Shown: positions 1-9,224, counted from the stretch's first letter. The stretch: 64,000 bases of DNA from Allostella vacuolata (GCA_006739055.1 AP019702.1:1488501-1552500); one strand, 5' to 3'. The notes: generated by a model not told the origin, from the letters alone. Numbers and translations are program-made.

Positions 1-18
1 GCGGGACCGGCCCGCCCC

Positions 19-1371
19 ATGTTCGAAAAGATCCTGATCGCCAACCGCGGCGAGATCGCACTCCGCATCCTGCGCGCCTGCCGCGAGATGGGCATCCAGA
101 CGGTGGCGGTGCATTCCACGGTCGATGCGGATTCGATGCATGTCCGCCTGGCCGACGAATCGGTCTGCATCGGCCCGCCGTCGGCGCGCGAGAGCTACCT
201 CAACGTGCCGGCGATCCTGACCGCGGCCACCATCACCAACGCCGACGCGATCCATCCCGGCCTCGGCTTCCTGGCCGAGAACGCCGACTTCGCGGCGATG
301 GTCGAGGAGCACGGCTTCACCTTCATCGGCCCGACCGCCGACCATATCCGCCTGATGGGCGACAAGGTGCAGGCCAAGAACGCCGCCCGGCGCCTCGGCA
401 TCCCGACGGTGCCGGATTCGGACGGGGCGGTCGCGACCATCGAGGCGGCGACCGAGGCCGCGGCGCGCATCGGCTATCCGGTCCTGGTCAAGGCGGCGGG
501 CGGCGGCGGCGGCCGCGGCATGCGCGTGGCGCGCAGCCCCGAGCAGCTCCGCGACGCCTTCTCGGTCGCGCGCTCGGAGGCCAAGGCCTTCTTCAGCAAC
601 GACGCGGTCTACCTCGAGAAGTACCTGAGCCGGCCGCGCCACATCGAGGTGCAGGTGCTGGCGGACGGCATGGGCGGGGTGGTCCATCTGGGTGAGCGCG
701 ACTGCTCGATCCAGCGCAACCACCAGAAGATCCTGGAGGAGGCGCTGTCGCCCGCGCTCAACGCCGAACAGCGCGAGGAGATCGGGCGGCGCGTCACCGA
801 CGCGGTGCGCGAGATCGGCTATCGCGGGGTCGGCACGATCGAGTTCCTCTACGAGGACGGCGCCTTCTACTTCATCGAGATGAACACCCGCCTGCAGGTG
901 GAGCATCCGATCAGCGAGATGGTGACCGGCATCGACCTGGTGCGCGAGCAGATCCGCGTCGCCTCGGGTGCTGCGCTGGGTTACGGCCAGGACGCGGTGC
1001 GCCTGTCGGGCCACGCCATCGAGTGCCGGGTCAACGCCGAGCATCCGGAGACCTTCCTGCCGTCGCCCGGCCGCATCGTCGAGTACCACGCGCCGGGCGG
1101 GCCGGGCGTGCGGGTCGATTCGCACCTCTATTCGGGCTACGTGGTGCCGTCGCACTATGACAGCCTGGTCGCCAAGCTGATCGTCTACGGCAACACCCGC
1201 AACGAGTGCCTGATGCGGCTGCGCCGGGCGCTGGGGGAATATGTCGTGGGCGGGATCGAGACCAACCTGCCGCTGCACCGCCGGCTCCTGTCCAACCGCG
1301 ACTTCCTGGACGGCCATTACGACGTGACCTGGCTGGAGCGGTTCATGGCCTCCGAGCGCGGCGCGGCCTGA
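19..1371 (+). CDS. accC: Acetyl-CoA carboxylase, biotin carboxylase subunit
   Basis: This enzyme carboxylates the biotin on the carrier protein AccB using ATP and bicarbonate, the first half-reaction of malonyl-CoA synthesis in the cytoplasm. The 450 residues match the usual family length of about 450. Visible marks are the N-terminal start [14 protein letters not shown], the glycine-rich ATP-grasp loop [12 protein letters not shown] near residue 160, the [12 protein letters not shown] block near 230, and the metal-binding [11 protein letters not shown] near 288. Only 18 bases of the window lie upstream, so accB, which normally precedes accC, cannot be seen. The gene for Aat follows after 23 bases on the same strand, the usual alphaproteobacterial accC-aat pairing. 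The identification is secure. Confidence 0.97.
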   Translation: MFEKILIANRGEIALRILRACREMGIQTVAVHSTVDADSMHVRLADESVCIGPPSARESYLNVPAILTAATITNADAIHPGLGFLAENADFAAMVEEHGFTFIGPTADHIRLMGDKVQAKNAARRLGIPTVPDSDGAVATIEAATEAAARIGYPVLVKAAGGGGGRGMRVARSPEQLRDAFSVARSEAKAFFSNDAVYLEKYLSRPRHIEVQVLADGMGGVVHLGERDCSIQRNHQKILEEALSPALNAEQREEIGRRVTDAVREIGYRGVGTIEFLYEDGAFYFIEMNTRLQVEHPISEMVTGIDLVREQIRVASGAALGYGQDAVRLSGHAIECRVNAEHPETFLPSPGRIVEYHAPGGPGVRVDSHLYSGYVVPSHYDSLVAKLIVYGNTRNECLMRLRRALGEYVVGGIETNLPLHRRLLSNRDFLDGHYDVTWLERFMASERGAA

Positions 1372-1394
1372 ACCGGCCGGGGGGCGCGGCCGGG

Positions 1395-2063
1395 ATGGGC
1401 CAGCTCACGCCCGAGATCCTGCTCCGGGCCTACTCGGTCGGCCTGTTCCCGATGGCGGAATCGGCCGACGACCCGGACCTCTTCTGGGTCGACCCGGAGG
1501 AGCGCGGCGTGCTGCCGCTGGACGGCTTCCACCTGCCGCGCCGGCTGGCGCGCCGGGTCCGCAACAACCCCTTCACCGTCACCGTCGACACCGGCTTCGC
1601 CGCGGTGCTGGAGGGCTGCGCCGACCCGGCGCCGGGCCGCGAGAACACCTGGATCAACGCCCAGATCCACCGGCTCTATGGCGGCCTGTTCCAGCTGGGC
1701 CACGCCCACAGCGTCGAATGCTGGCGCGAAGGGCAGCTGGTCGGCGGCCTCTACGGCGTCCATATCGGCGCCGCCTTCTTCGGCGAGAGCATGTTCACGC
1801 GCGAGACCGACGCCAGCAAGGTGGCCCTGGTCCACCTCGTCGCCCGCCTGAGGAAGGGCCGCTTCCAGCTCCTCGACACCCAGTTCGTGACCGACCACCT
1901 GGCCGGCTTCGGCACCGTCGAGGTGCCGCGGGCCGAGTACCGCCGCCGCCTGGCCCGCGCCATCGCGGCACCGGCGACACTGCCGCTGGAGATGTCGGAC
2001 GCCGAGGCGCTGGAGGTCCTGAGGGCTACCGCCCGTGATACTCCGGCGGGCGCTTCCCCTTGA
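1395..2063 (+). CDS. aat: Leucyl/phenylalanyl-tRNA--protein transferase
   Basis: Aat transfers Leu or Phe from aminoacyl-tRNA to N-terminal Arg or Lys of proteins, marking them for ClpS/ClpAP degradation by the N-degron pathway. The 222-residue product begins [20 protein letters not shown], the conserved N-terminal block of the family, followed by [13 protein letters not shown] and the [17 protein letters not shown] core (about residues 117-133). The reading frame is open further upstream inside accC, but the family N-terminus places the start at this ATG. The 3' end overlaps the last 38 bases of the convergent enoyl-CoA hydratase gene. Location after accC suggests cotranscription. Confidence 0.95.
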   Translation: MGQLTPEILLRAYSVGLFPMAESADDPDLFWVDPEERGVLPLDGFHLPRRLARRVRNNPFTVTVDTGFAAVLEGCADPAPGRENTWINAQIHRLYGGLFQLGHAHSVECWREGQLVGGLYGVHIGAAFFGESMFTRETDASKVALVHLVARLRKGRFQLLDTQFVTDHLAGFGTVEVPRAEYRRRLARAIAAPATLPLEMSDAEALEVLRATARDTPAGASP

Positions 2064-2763
2064 ACGCCGCCAGGCCCTCGCGATAGTCGTCGCTGCCCCA
2101 CACCGCCTCGATCTCGGCCAGCGCGCGGCCGGCCTGCTCGGACGGGCCGCGGGGCATGACCTCGCCGACGAAGCGCTTCAGGGTGGTCAGCACCATCGGC
2201 GCCATGCCGGCCAGCTTGCGGGCCCAGGCCTCGGCTTCGACGAGGTGCTGGCCGGCCGGCACCACCTTGTTGACGAAGCCGACCTCGTAGGCGCGCTGGG
2301 CGGTCATCGGCTCGCCCATCAGGATGAACTCCATCGCCACCTTGTGGGGGATGCGCGCGGCGAGGCTGGTGATGAGGCCGCCGGTGAAGCCCAGCTTCGC
2401 CTCGGGGTAGGAGAAGCGGGCGGTCTCGCTGGCGATGCACAGGTCGCACATCTGCACCAGCACCACCGAGCCGCCGACGCACCAGCCCGACACGGCGGCG
2501 ATGATCGGCTTGTCGACGGCGATCCCCACGCCCGGCATGAAGCGGCGCAGCTCCGGCGGGGCGTCCAGGTCGGCGCCGCCCGAGAAGGCCTTCTCTCCCG
2601 CCCCGGTGACGATCGCCACCCGGTCGCCGCCGGCGTTGAAGCGCCGCCAGGCATCGGCCAGGCCGGCGGCGACGTCGGCGTTGATCGAGTTCGCCTTGGC
2701 CGGCCGGTTGATGGTGACGATGGCGACGCGATCGCGCGACTCGTAGAGAACGGCATCCGGCAT
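2026..2763 (-). CDS. Enoyl-CoA hydratase/isomerase family protein
   Basis: A crotonase-fold protein of 245 residues. It probably hydrates or isomerises an enoyl-CoA in fatty-acid or aromatic-acid breakdown; the exact substrate cannot be told from sequence. The oxyanion-hole segment [15 protein letters not shown] lies near residue 52, and the second signature [13 protein letters not shown] near 122 keeps the catalytic-type Glu. The last residues, [13 protein letters not shown], resemble the C-terminus common in this family. The start is supported by a strong ribosome binding site (AAGGAGGA, about 9 bases upstream). The gene is convergent with aat and their 3' ends overlap by 38 bases. The neighbouring 86-residue membrane protein lies upstream on the same strand and may be cotranscribed. 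Confidence 0.9.
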   Translation of the reverse strand: MPDAVLYESRDRVAIVTINRPAKANSINADVAAGLADAWRRFNAGGDRVAIVTGAGEKAFSGGADLDAPPELRRFMPGVGIAVDKPIIAAVSGWCVGGSVVLVQMCDLCIASETARFSYPEAKLGFTGGLITSLAARIPHKVAMEFILMGEPMTAQRAYEVGFVNKVVPAGQHLVEAEAWARKLAGMAPMVLTTLKRFVGEVMPRGPSEQAGRALAEIEAVWGSDDYREGLAAFKGKRPPEYHGR

Positions 2764-2796
2764 CGGGGCGCTTCCTCCTTTTGGGGGCGCGGCCGG

Positions 2797-3057
2797 TCAG
2801 CAACCGTTGCGCCGCTGCTCTTCGTCGATGTCGCGCTGGGTGGCGACCGTCTCGTCATAGCCGCGCCGGCTGGAGAAGAACACCAGCGCCATCAGCCCGC
2901 CGCCGATCGCCAGCGTGAAGAAGACGCCGAGGCCGAGCGCGATCCAGCCATGGACGCCGAGGCGGATGTCGTCCATCCCGCTCCAGATGGCGGCCGCGGC
3001 CAGGGCGGCGATGGCGAGCAGCCCCATGAGGAGGCTGGGGAGCAGCAGGCGATGCAT
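2797..3057 (-). CDS. Small two-segment membrane protein, function unknown
   Basis: An 86-residue protein with two hydrophobic segments (about residues 4-24 and 37-61) joined by a short polar loop, and a charged C-terminal tail (SSRRGYDETVATQRDIDEEQ). No catalytic motif or known family is recognised. A ribosome binding site (AAAGGA) stands just before the ATG. It lies 33 bases upstream of the enoyl-CoA hydratase on the same strand and diverges from the DUF1194 gene. Codon use (third positions almost all G or C) matches the neighbours, which supports it being a real gene. Function cannot be inferred. Confidence 0.7.
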   Translation of the reverse strand: MHRLLLPSLLMGLLAIAALAAAAIWSGMDDIRLGVHGWIALGLGVFFTLAIGGGLMALVFFSSRRGYDETVATQRDIDEEQRRNGC

Positions 3058-3132
3058 GGTCGGTCCTTTCTTCGGCCGCGGCCCCAGACATGGACGGCGC
3101 GGCCGGGCCGCACAAGGTGAAGCAGCGTCGCA

Positions 3133-3161
3133 TTGCCCTGGTTGCGGGGGACGGGTGTAGT
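3133..3161 (+). promoter_or_regulatory. Putative sigma-70 type promoter of the DUF1194 gene
   Basis: TTGCCC (3133-3138) and TGTAGT (3156-3161) are separated by 17 bases, the ideal spacing for a housekeeping promoter. Transcription would start around 3168, so the GTG at 3171 would be at or very near the 5' end and the message would be nearly leaderless. This supports the GTG start rather than upstream in-frame codons. It is a pattern match only. Confidence 0.45.
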
Positions 3162-3170
3162 CTCGATCCC

Positions 3171-4052
3171 GTGGACCAGCGACCCCCTTTCCGGCGTCTG
3201 CGGCCGGCGGCCCTCTGGCTGCCGGCCCTCCTGCTCGTGCCCTTCCTGCTCGTACCGGGGCCGGCGGCCGCGGCGGAGCCGGTCGACCTGGAGCTGGTCC
3301 TGGCGGTCGACGTCTCGGGCTCCGTCGACCAGGACGAGGCGCGGCTGCAGCGCGACGGCTATGTCGCCGCCATCACCGACCCGCAGGTGATCGACGCCGT
3401 CCGCGGCGGCCTGCACGGGCGGATCGCCGTCGCCTATGTGGAATGGGCGGGCTACCACCACCGCCGCCTGGTGGTCGACTGGCACCCGGTCCACGACCGG
3501 GCGAGTGCCGAGGCGTTCGCCCGCCGGCTGGCCGCCGCGCCCGTCGCGACCGGGGTCAGCACCTCGATCAGCGGGGCGATCGCATTCGCCCTGCCGCTGT
3601 TCGGCAGCGGCGGCTTCCAGGGCCTGCGGCGGGTGATCGACATTTCGGGCGACGGCCCCAACAATGACGGGCCCGAGGTGACCGGCGCCCGCGACAGGGC
3701 GCTGGCGCTGGGCGTCACCATCAACGGCCTGCCGATCCTGAACCAGCGCCCCAACGTCGCGGGCTTCCCCAACCTCGACGACCTCGACGCCTATTATGAC
3801 GGCTGCGTCATCGGCGGGCCCGGCGCCTTCATGGTGGTGGCCCAGGGCTTCGACACCTTCGCCGCCGCGATCCGGCGCAAGCTGATCCTGGAAATCGCCG
3901 CCCGCCCGCCGCCGGCGCAGGTCGTGCCCGTGCGGGCGACGCAAGGGGCCCGCCCCGCGGCGGATGCCCAGGGCGCCTACGCCCAGGGCTGCGACATCGG
4001 CGAGCGGCAGCTGCGCCAGTACCTGCGCGGCCGCGGCGGCATGGTGGATTAG
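3171..4052 (+). CDS. DUF1194 protein with von Willebrand factor A-like domain, secreted
   Basis: The 293-residue product has an N-terminal basic and hydrophobic stretch (about residues 8-35) that reads as a signal peptide ending AAAAEP, then a VWA-like domain. The metal-ion-dependent adhesion site is visible as LAVDVSGSVDQDE (DxSxS). This is the DUF1194 family of periplasmic VWA-like proteins; their ligand is unknown. The C-terminal half holds DDLDAYYDGCVIGGPGAFM, typical of the family. The frame is open upstream to 3090, but the GTG at 3171 is preferred because it starts the signal peptide and because a promoter-like sequence lies just before it. It diverges from the small membrane protein at 2797-3057. 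Confidence 0.88.
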   Translation: MDQRPPFRRLRPAALWLPALLLVPFLLVPGPAAAAEPVDLELVLAVDVSGSVDQDEARLQRDGYVAAITDPQVIDAVRGGLHGRIAVAYVEWAGYHHRRLVVDWHPVHDRASAEAFARRLAAAPVATGVSTSISGAIAFALPLFGSGGFQGLRRVIDISGDGPNNDGPEVTGARDRALALGVTINGLPILNQRPNVAGFPNLDDLDAYYDGCVIGGPGAFMVVAQGFDTFAAAIRRKLILEIAARPPPAQVVPVRATQGARPAADAQGAYAQGCDIGERQLRQYLRGRGGMVD

Positions 4053-4090
4053 GGCCGCAAAGCCAATCGACCGGCTGACCCTGGCCGGAG

Positions 4091-4439
4091 CTACCCTGGC
4101 AAAAAGGGCGTTCCAGCATCCCAAGCCGGGTTGGTCGACGACGCCGGCCCAAGCACGAACCGGGCGCGCTCACGTCGCAGCATCTCGTATGGACTGATGC
4201 AGGGCAGCTTCAAGCCGATGCAGGCATTGGGGGTCTTGATTTTCCGGGTGGATTCCGAGGGCACCTCGCGGGTGACGACGACAAAATCGTGCGCCATGGC
4301 ATGCGCAACCAGCCAATAGTCGGCGACCTGGAAGAAGGTTGAGACTGCGGATGGCTCATACGCCTGGTTCATTGCCCAAGCGCTGACCTGACCCAACGCG
4401 GGCACTACCCGCTCGTCAGGCGGCAGGAAGAAGCCCGCA
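4091..4439 (-). pseudogene. Remnant of DUF4411 PIN-like toxin, N-terminus deleted
   Basis: From about residue GFFLPPDERV onward, this frame reads as the C-terminal two thirds of a DUF4411 protein: AMAHDFVVVTREVP, KTPNACIGLKLPCISPYEMLRRERARFVLG. DUF4411 proteins are PIN-domain-like and usually sit immediately downstream of an XRE-ImmA gene, as here. The family N-terminus with the first catalytic Asp (normally LLDANVFI or similar) is missing. In its place the frame runs into the last codons of the XRE-ImmA gene read in another phase, so a deletion has fused the two genes. Codons further upstream in this frame (to 4540) are a shadow of the neighbour. The remnant cannot form a complete PIN active site. 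Confidence 0.75.
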
Positions 4440-5585
4440 CCCCACCTCTCGGCCGACTTGGTTGAAGGTCTCGGTCTTCGCCACGCCGAGCATGCGGAAG
4501 GCGTCGCGATAGAGCGTCTGGCCCTCCAGCGTGCTCTCAACCAGCGCGCGGGCGAACCGCCGGCTCACCCGCGAAAGCGTCGTGCGATAGAAGTCGCCAC
4601 CGCCGGACCTGGCCCGGGCAAATGTCGCCAAGCGCGCCCGCTCCATGGCCCAGGCGATCTCGAAGGCGGGCCGACCGATCGCACCGGCGTCGAGCAGGCG
4701 CCGCAGCACCACCAGCGTGCTGACCTTGAAGCGCCGCGCCAGTCGACGCAGGGCTTCTTCAAGTGGCTCGTCAGGCACGAGTGCGGCACGCACGGCCGCG
4801 AGCGGAACCAGCAGTTCGGCGGCCACGGCATTGCACCAGGCTTCCTCGCGCCTGCTGCCGTCCTGTGGCCCCCCGCCTGCGTCGGACACCGCCGACTGGC
4901 CGAGCCAGAGATGCGCCAGTTCGTGCGCCAGCGTGAACATCTGGCCGGCCCTTGTGTCGGCCCCGTTTACGAAGACGAGCGGCGCCAGCCGATCCGAAAT
5001 TGCCAAGCCGCGGAACTCGTCGGGATCGAGGAGGCGGTGGTTGTCGGAGCGCACCACGCCGCTCACCATCACCAGCACGCCGATCCGGTCCGCCTGCGCG
5101 GAGAAGTATCGCATCGCCTCTTCCCAGGCGCGGCAATCGGCCCGATCGGCGATGTCGAACCCCAGCGTGCGGGCCATGCCTGCCGCCACGTCCTCCGGCC
5201 GATTGGCGAGCGTGGCGCTGCCGACGAAGGTGGCCTCCGGCAGGCGCACCGTCCTGGCGAATTCGCGATACCAGCCCTGCCGCTCCTGGCAGGCATGGAG
5301 CATGTCGAGCAGGTCGGGGATGGGCCGGCGCACGCCGCGCCCGTCATGGGTGCGGAAGTCAGGGATCGGCAACCGTTCTTCGGGCGGTGCCGGCAGGAAC
5401 AGATAGCCGACGGGCACGTGCATCGCACGCGCGAACGCCTCCAACTGCTTCAGCGTAGGTTGTGCGGTACCGGCTTCCCAGTCGGCGAGCCGCGGGAAGC
5501 TGCCGACCAAATCCGCGACGTCACGTCGACCGGCCCGCTCCCGTGCCCATCGCAACAGCTCGGGGCGGACGGGCGCGCGCGTCAT
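4416..5585 (-). CDS. XRE-family HTH and ImmA/IrrE metallopeptidase-domain protein
   Basis: The 389 residues start with a helix-turn-helix of the XRE type (about residues 10-60; LADWEAGTAQPTLKQLEAFA) and a linker with the family phrase PVGYLFLPAPPEERLPIPDF. An ImmA/IrrE (COG2856) metallopeptidase domain follows with the zinc motif LAHELAHLWLG near residue 217. Such proteins act as repressor and antitoxin for a DUF4411 toxin encoded just downstream. Here that partner is truncated, and the C-terminus of this protein (ETFNQVGREVGCGLLPAA) runs past the expected family end by a few residues because of the same deletion. Whether the protein still regulates its own promoter is open. A ribosome binding site is present (GGAGAGAATG-like sequence upstream). 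Confidence 0.88.
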   Translation of the reverse strand: MTRAPVRPELLRWARERAGRRDVADLVGSFPRLADWEAGTAQPTLKQLEAFARAMHVPVGYLFLPAPPEERLPIPDFRTHDGRGVRRPIPDLLDMLHACQERQGWYREFARTVRLPEATFVGSATLANRPEDVAAGMARTLGFDIADRADCRAWEEAMRYFSAQADRIGVLVMVSGVVRSDNHRLLDPDEFRGLAISDRLAPLVFVNGADTRAGQMFTLAHELAHLWLGQSAVSDAGGGPQDGSRREEAWCNAVAAELLVPLAAVRAALVPDEPLEEALRRLARRFKVSTLVVLRRLLDAGAIGRPAFEIAWAMERARLATFARARSGGGDFYRTTLSRVSRRFARALVESTLEGQTLYRDAFRMLGVAKTETFNQVGREVGCGLLPAA

Positions 5586-5784
5586 ACCTCGGCCTGGGTC
5601 ATTCTCTCCACCTCGTCAGCCGGTGCGGAATCGGCCGCAAGACCAGGACGAAAGATTCCTCTCGGCCGTTCGGCGCAAGCGGGATCGTGGTGCCTCGCCA
5701 GCTTAGGGCGTCGTCGTTGCGTTGGGGCATTCGAGGGGAGCGGTTTGACGGCGCCGCACTGTCGTGCAGCGTCACCGCCCAGCC

Positions 5785-6768
5785 TCAGCCGAGCGGGACG
5801 CGGTCGACCAGGGGCTCGGTGCGGTAGAAGCGTTCGACGTTGGTGAAGATGTCGACCATCTTCATCGCCATGGCGTCGCGCGTGCCGGGGGCGTTGTGCG
5901 GCGTCAGCACGACGTTGCGGAACTCCGCGAAGGGTGTGGGGTGGGGCGGGGGCTCGACCTCGAAGGTGTCGAGACCGGCGCCCGACAGGTGGCCGCTCCG
6001 CAGCGCCTCGACCAGGGCGGCTTCCTCCACGATCGGTCCGCGGGCGCAGTTGATCAGCATCGCGCCCGGCTTCATGCGGCCGATCGTCTCGCGGTTCATC
6101 ATGTGGTGGGACAGCTCGGTCAGCGGCAGGTGCAGGGTCACCATGTCGCTGATCGCCAGCAGCTCGTCGAAGCCGACGCGGCGCACCTTCAGCTCGCGCT
6201 CCAGCTCCTCCGGCATGTCGACGATGTCGTGGTAGACCAGCGTCACGCCGAAGCCCTGGAGGTGGCGCGCCACCTCCTTGCCGATCCGGCCCAGCCCGAC
6301 GATGCCGACCGTCATGCCGAACAGCTGGCGCGACTCCGCGCGCATGTCGTTGGCGTGCCAGACGCCGCGCCGCAGCTCGGCGTCGAGATAGGCGAGGCGC
6401 TTGCACACCGCCAGCATCATCATCAGCGTGTGCTCGGCCACGCCGATGCTGGTGCCGCCCGGCGCCAGGGCCAGCGCCACCTGGCGCTCGCGCAGGGCAT
6501 CGACGTCGACCGTGTCGTGGTAGCCGACCCCCTGGTGATGGACCAGGCGCAGGCGCGGGGCGGCATCGATGTGGTGGCGGGACAGCCGCGTGCCGCCGAC
6601 GATCACCACCTCGGCCTCGCGCAGCTTCTCCAGCCGCTCGGCCTCGTCGCCGCGCTCCAGCGTCAGTAGCTCGAACCCGTCCGGCACCGCACCCTGCACC
6701 AGCTCGTAGAGCGGCGCATTGCCCTGGACGAAATAGAGCACCTTCGGGCGCGGGTCGGCCTCGGCCAT
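5785..6768 (-). CDS. D-isomer-specific 2-hydroxyacid dehydrogenase
   Basis: A 327-residue NAD-dependent dehydrogenase of the D-2-hydroxyacid family (phosphoglycerate, glyoxylate and hydroxypyruvate dehydrogenase relatives). The nucleotide-binding motif VGIVGLGRIGKEV is near residue 150. The catalytic residues are all present: Arg in NCARGPIVEE (about 233), Glu in DTFEVEPPPH (about 262) and His in LTPHNAPGT (about 283). The substrate cannot be assigned. It is flanked by 200 bases without a gene on the downstream side and by tRNA-Pro upstream, so it is probably transcribed alone. Confidence 0.9.
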   Translation of the reverse strand: MAEADPRPKVLYFVQGNAPLYELVQGAVPDGFELLTLERGDEAERLEKLREAEVVIVGGTRLSRHHIDAAPRLRLVHHQGVGYHDTVDVDALRERQVALALAPGGTSIGVAEHTLMMMLAVCKRLAYLDAELRRGVWHANDMRAESRQLFGMTVGIVGLGRIGKEVARHLQGFGVTLVYHDIVDMPEELERELKVRRVGFDELLAISDMVTLHLPLTELSHHMMNRETIGRMKPGAMLINCARGPIVEEAALVEALRSGHLSGAGLDTFEVEPPPHPTPFAEFRNVVLTPHNAPGTRDAMAMKMVDIFTNVERFYRTEPLVDRVPLG

Positions 6769-6850
6769 GCTGGCCTCCTGCAGGGCGGGGATGGAACGGG
6801 CGAGGATGGGGTATCGAGAAGGGCGGTAGAGCGGGGAAGGGGCGATACGC

Positions 6851-6927
6851 TGGTCGGAGTGAGAGGATTCGAACCTCCGGCCCCTGCCTCCCGAAAGCAG
6901 TGCTCTACCAGGCTGAGCTACACTCCG
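6851..6927 (-). tRNA. tRNA-Pro (anticodon CGG)
   Basis: The minus strand folds as a full cloverleaf of 77 bases including an encoded CCA end. The acceptor stem is CGGAGTG with CACTCCG, the D-arm contains AGCTCAGCCTGGTAGAGC, the anticodon stem CTGCT pairs with GGCAG around the loop TTCGGGA giving anticodon CGG, and the T-arm contains GGTTCGAATCC. It reads the proline codon CCG, frequent in this GC-rich genome. The gene stands between the polyprenyl synthase and the dehydrogenase on the same strand. Confidence 0.96.
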
Positions 6928-7022
6928 ACCGGCGGAGGCGGCTTATAGCCGCTCGGCCGGGGGACGGCAAGGCCAGAACGACGCCTCGTGCGAGAAACCG
7001 TGAAGGTCAGAAGCCGCGGATG

Positions 7023-8033
7023 TCAGAAACCGCGGGCGATGCAGAACGCCACCACCTCGTCGAGCGCGTCGCGCACCGGGCCGGCGGGGAAGGGGGCCAG
7101 CGCCGCGCGGGCGGCGGCACCATAGTCCCGCGCGCGCTCCATCGTCGCCTCCAGCGCGCCGTGGCGGCGCAGCAGCATCTGGGCATGGGCCAGGTCGTCG
7201 GGCCCGTGCTCCTGGTCCTCCAGCGTGCGGCGCCAGAAGGCCCGCTCCTCGGCGTCGCCGCGGGCAAAGGCGATGACGATCGGCAGGGTGATCTTGCCGT
7301 CGCGGAAGTCGTCGCCGACCGTCTTGCCGAGCTCGGCCTGCTTGGCCGAATAGTCGAGCATGTCGTCGACCAGCTGGAAGGCGATGCCGAGGTTGAGGCC
7401 GAACGCCTCCATCGCGTCCGCCTCGGCCGCCGGCCGGCCGGCCACCACCGGGCCGATGCGGCAGGCGGCGGCGAACAGCTGCGCGGTCTTGGCGCGGATC
7501 ACCTCGAGGTAGGATTCCTCGGTGGTGCCGGTGTCGTTGGAGGTGATGAGCTGCAGCACCTCGCCCTCGGCGATGACGGCCGAGGCGTGCGAGAGGATGC
7601 GCAGCACCTCCAGCGAGCCGTCGGCCACCATCAGCTGGAAGGCGCGGCTGAACAGGAAGTCGCCGACCAGCACGCTCGCCTTGTTGCCCCACACGGCGTT
7701 CGCCGTCGCGATGCCGCGGCGCAGGTCGCTCTCGTCGACCACGTCGTCATGCAGCAGGGTGGCGGTGTGGATGAACTCCACGCAGGCCGCGAGCGAGACA
7801 TGGCGGTCGCCCGCATAGCCGCACAGGCGGGCGGCCGCCAGGGTCAGCATCGGCCGCAGCCGCTTGCCGCCGGCGGCGACGATGTGGCCGGCCAGCTGCG
7901 GAATCAGCGCGACCGGGCTCTGCATGTATTCGATGATGCGCTGGTTGACCTGGGCCAGGTCGTCGCCGACCAGGCGGGTCAGGGGCTCCAGCGACGGCGT
8001 GTCTTTCCGGTCGACGGTGGCGGCGACGGCCAA
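7023..8033 (-). CDS. ispB: Polyprenyl (octaprenyl/decaprenyl) diphosphate synthase
   Basis: A trans-type long-chain polyprenyl synthase of 336 residues making the ubiquinone side chain. The first aspartate-rich motif LLHDDVVDESD lies near residue 102 and the second, FQLVDDMLDY, near 228; GGKRLRPML near 62 is the substrate-binding block. The TTG at 8033 is chosen as the start because GAGGAA precedes it at good spacing and the protein then begins LAVAATVDRK like its alphaproteobacterial relatives. An ATG at 8087 would add 18 residues. It diverges from the DUF2007 gene. The chain length made (C40, C45 or C50) is not readable, so the symbol is provisional. Confidence 0.9.
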   Translation of the reverse strand: MAVAATVDRKDTPSLEPLTRLVGDDLAQVNQRIIEYMQSPVALIPQLAGHIVAAGGKRLRPMLTLAAARLCGYAGDRHVSLAACVEFIHTATLLHDDVVDESDLRRGIATANAVWGNKASVLVGDFLFSRAFQLMVADGSLEVLRILSHASAVIAEGEVLQLITSNDTGTTEESYLEVIRAKTAQLFAAACRIGPVVAGRPAAEADAMEAFGLNLGIAFQLVDDMLDYSAKQAELGKTVGDDFRDGKITLPIVIAFARGDAEERAFWRRTLEDQEHGPDDLAHAQMLLRRHGALEATMERARDYGAAARAALAPFPAGPVRDALDEVVAFCIARGF

Positions 8034-8178
8034 AACGGTTCCTCGGCAATCTGGCTGGTCTGTTGGCGACCGAGCATAGAAGCCCATCCGGCTCGGTCAA
8101 GCCGCGCGCGCCGCGCCGTGCAAGCATGGCAACGCACGACTCCGTGATATCGCGCCGGCCGTGATAGAACCATCCCCC

Positions 8179-8397
8179 GTGGTAGAACTCCTGCGAACCA
8201 ACGACGTGGTGCGACTGTCCTGGCTGACGGCCCTGCTGGCCGATGCCGGGATCGTGGTCATCGTCCTCGACCATCATGCCAGCCTGATGGAAGGCAGCAT
8301 CGGCGCCATCCAGCGGCGGATGATGGTGGAAGCGGGGGATCTCCAGGCGGCCCGGCGCGTGCTCGCGTCGGCCGGGGAATCCCTGCCGCCGGCCTGA
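8179..8397 (+). CDS. DUF2007 domain protein (putative signal-transducing protein)
   Basis: A 72-residue protein beginning VVELLRTNDVVRLSWL from a GTG start, with the ferredoxin-like DUF2007 pattern: DAGIVVIVLDHHASLMEGSIG and a closing DLQAARRVLASAG. DUF2007 proteins are small soluble modules of unknown ligand. A GTG at 8161 would add six residues; the later GTG fits the family better. It lies head to head with the polyprenyl synthase and 38 bases before the methyltransferase gene, an arrangement common in alphaproteobacteria. Confidence 0.82.
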   Translation: MVELLRTNDVVRLSWLTALLADAGIVVIVLDHHASLMEGSIGAIQRRMMVEAGDLQAARRVLASAGESLPPA

Positions 8398-8435
8398 CGG
8401 GCGGCGGCGGTCGAAAACCAGCGAAGAGGCAAGGC

Positions 8436-9224
8436 ATGAGCGGTCCACCCCCCAACCCCCCTTCGGCGCACACTCCCCCGGCCACGCCGATGGCGGTGAC
8501 CGACGACACCCTGCTGAACGGACGGGTCAAGCTGCGCCAGCCGCGCGACGGCTACCGCGTGGCCATCGACCCGGTGTTGCTGGCCGCCGCCGTGCCGGCC
8601 GCGGCGGGCGACATGGTGCTGGACGTCGGTACCGGCGTCGGCGCGGCCGCGCTCTGCCTCGCCTGGCGGGTGCCGGGCTGCCGGGTGGTCGGGCTGGAGC
8701 TGCAGCGGGCGCTGGGCCAGCTCGCCAGCCGCAACATCGACACCAACCGCTTCGACGACCGCGCCTCGGTGGTGATCGGCGATCTGCAGCGGCCGCCGCC
8801 GCGCCTGGCGCCGACCAGCTTCACCCATGTCATGGCCAACCCGCCCTACATGGAGGCCGGCCGGGCCGACCCCGCGCCCCATGCCGGCAAGGCGACGGCG
8901 ACCGTCGAGGGCGAGGCGGACCTGGCCGCCTGGGTGCGCTTCTCGCTGCTGATGGCCAGGCAGCACGGCACCGTCACCTTCATCCACCGCGCCGACCGTC
9001 TCGACCAGCTGCTGGCGCTCCTGAGCGGGCGGGTCGGGGACATCGCGGTCCTGCCGCTGTGGCCGGGCGCCGACAAGCCCGCCAGCCGGGTGATCGTCCA
9101 GGCCCGGCGCGACTCCAACGCCCCCCTGCGCCTCCTCCCCGGCCTGCTGCTGCACCGGCCGGACGGCGGCTACACGCCGGCCGCCGACGCCATCCTGCGC
9201 GGCGGCGGGCCGCTCGTCCTCTGA
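8436..9224 (+). CDS. TrmN6-like (tRNA1(Val) adenine-N6-type) methyltransferase
   Basis: A 262-residue S-adenosylmethionine-dependent methyltransferase of the small-domain/TrmN6 type. The SAM-binding motif I is LDVGTGVGAAAL (about residue 64) and the amino-methyltransferase motif is ANPPYMEAG near 132, which points to adenine or glutamine N-methylation. The close relative TrmN6 methylates A37 of tRNA1(Val); that target is inferred. The first 20 residues are rich in Pro and Ser and probably disordered. The gene stands between DUF2007 and the S49 peptidase on the same strand with short gaps (38 and 34 bases), so the three are likely one operon. Confidence 0.87.
   Translation: MSGPPPNPPSAHTPPATPMAVTDDTLLNGRVKLRQPRDGYRVAIDPVLLAAAVPAAAGDMVLDVGTGVGAAALCLAWRVPGCRVVGLELQRALGQLASRNIDTNRFDDRASVVIGDLQRPPPRLAPTSFTHVMANPPYMEAGRADPAPHAGKATATVEGEADLAAWVRFSLLMARQHGTVTFIHRADRLDQLLALLSGRVGDIAVLPLWPGADKPASRVIVQARRDSNAPLRLLPGLLLHRPDGGYTPAADAILRGGGPLVL

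Noticed and set aside
7023-8087. ATG at 8087 as the polyprenyl synthase start
   Set aside because: The TTG at 8033 has GAGGAA at good spacing and gives the usual family N-terminus; the extra 18 residues are unlike the family.
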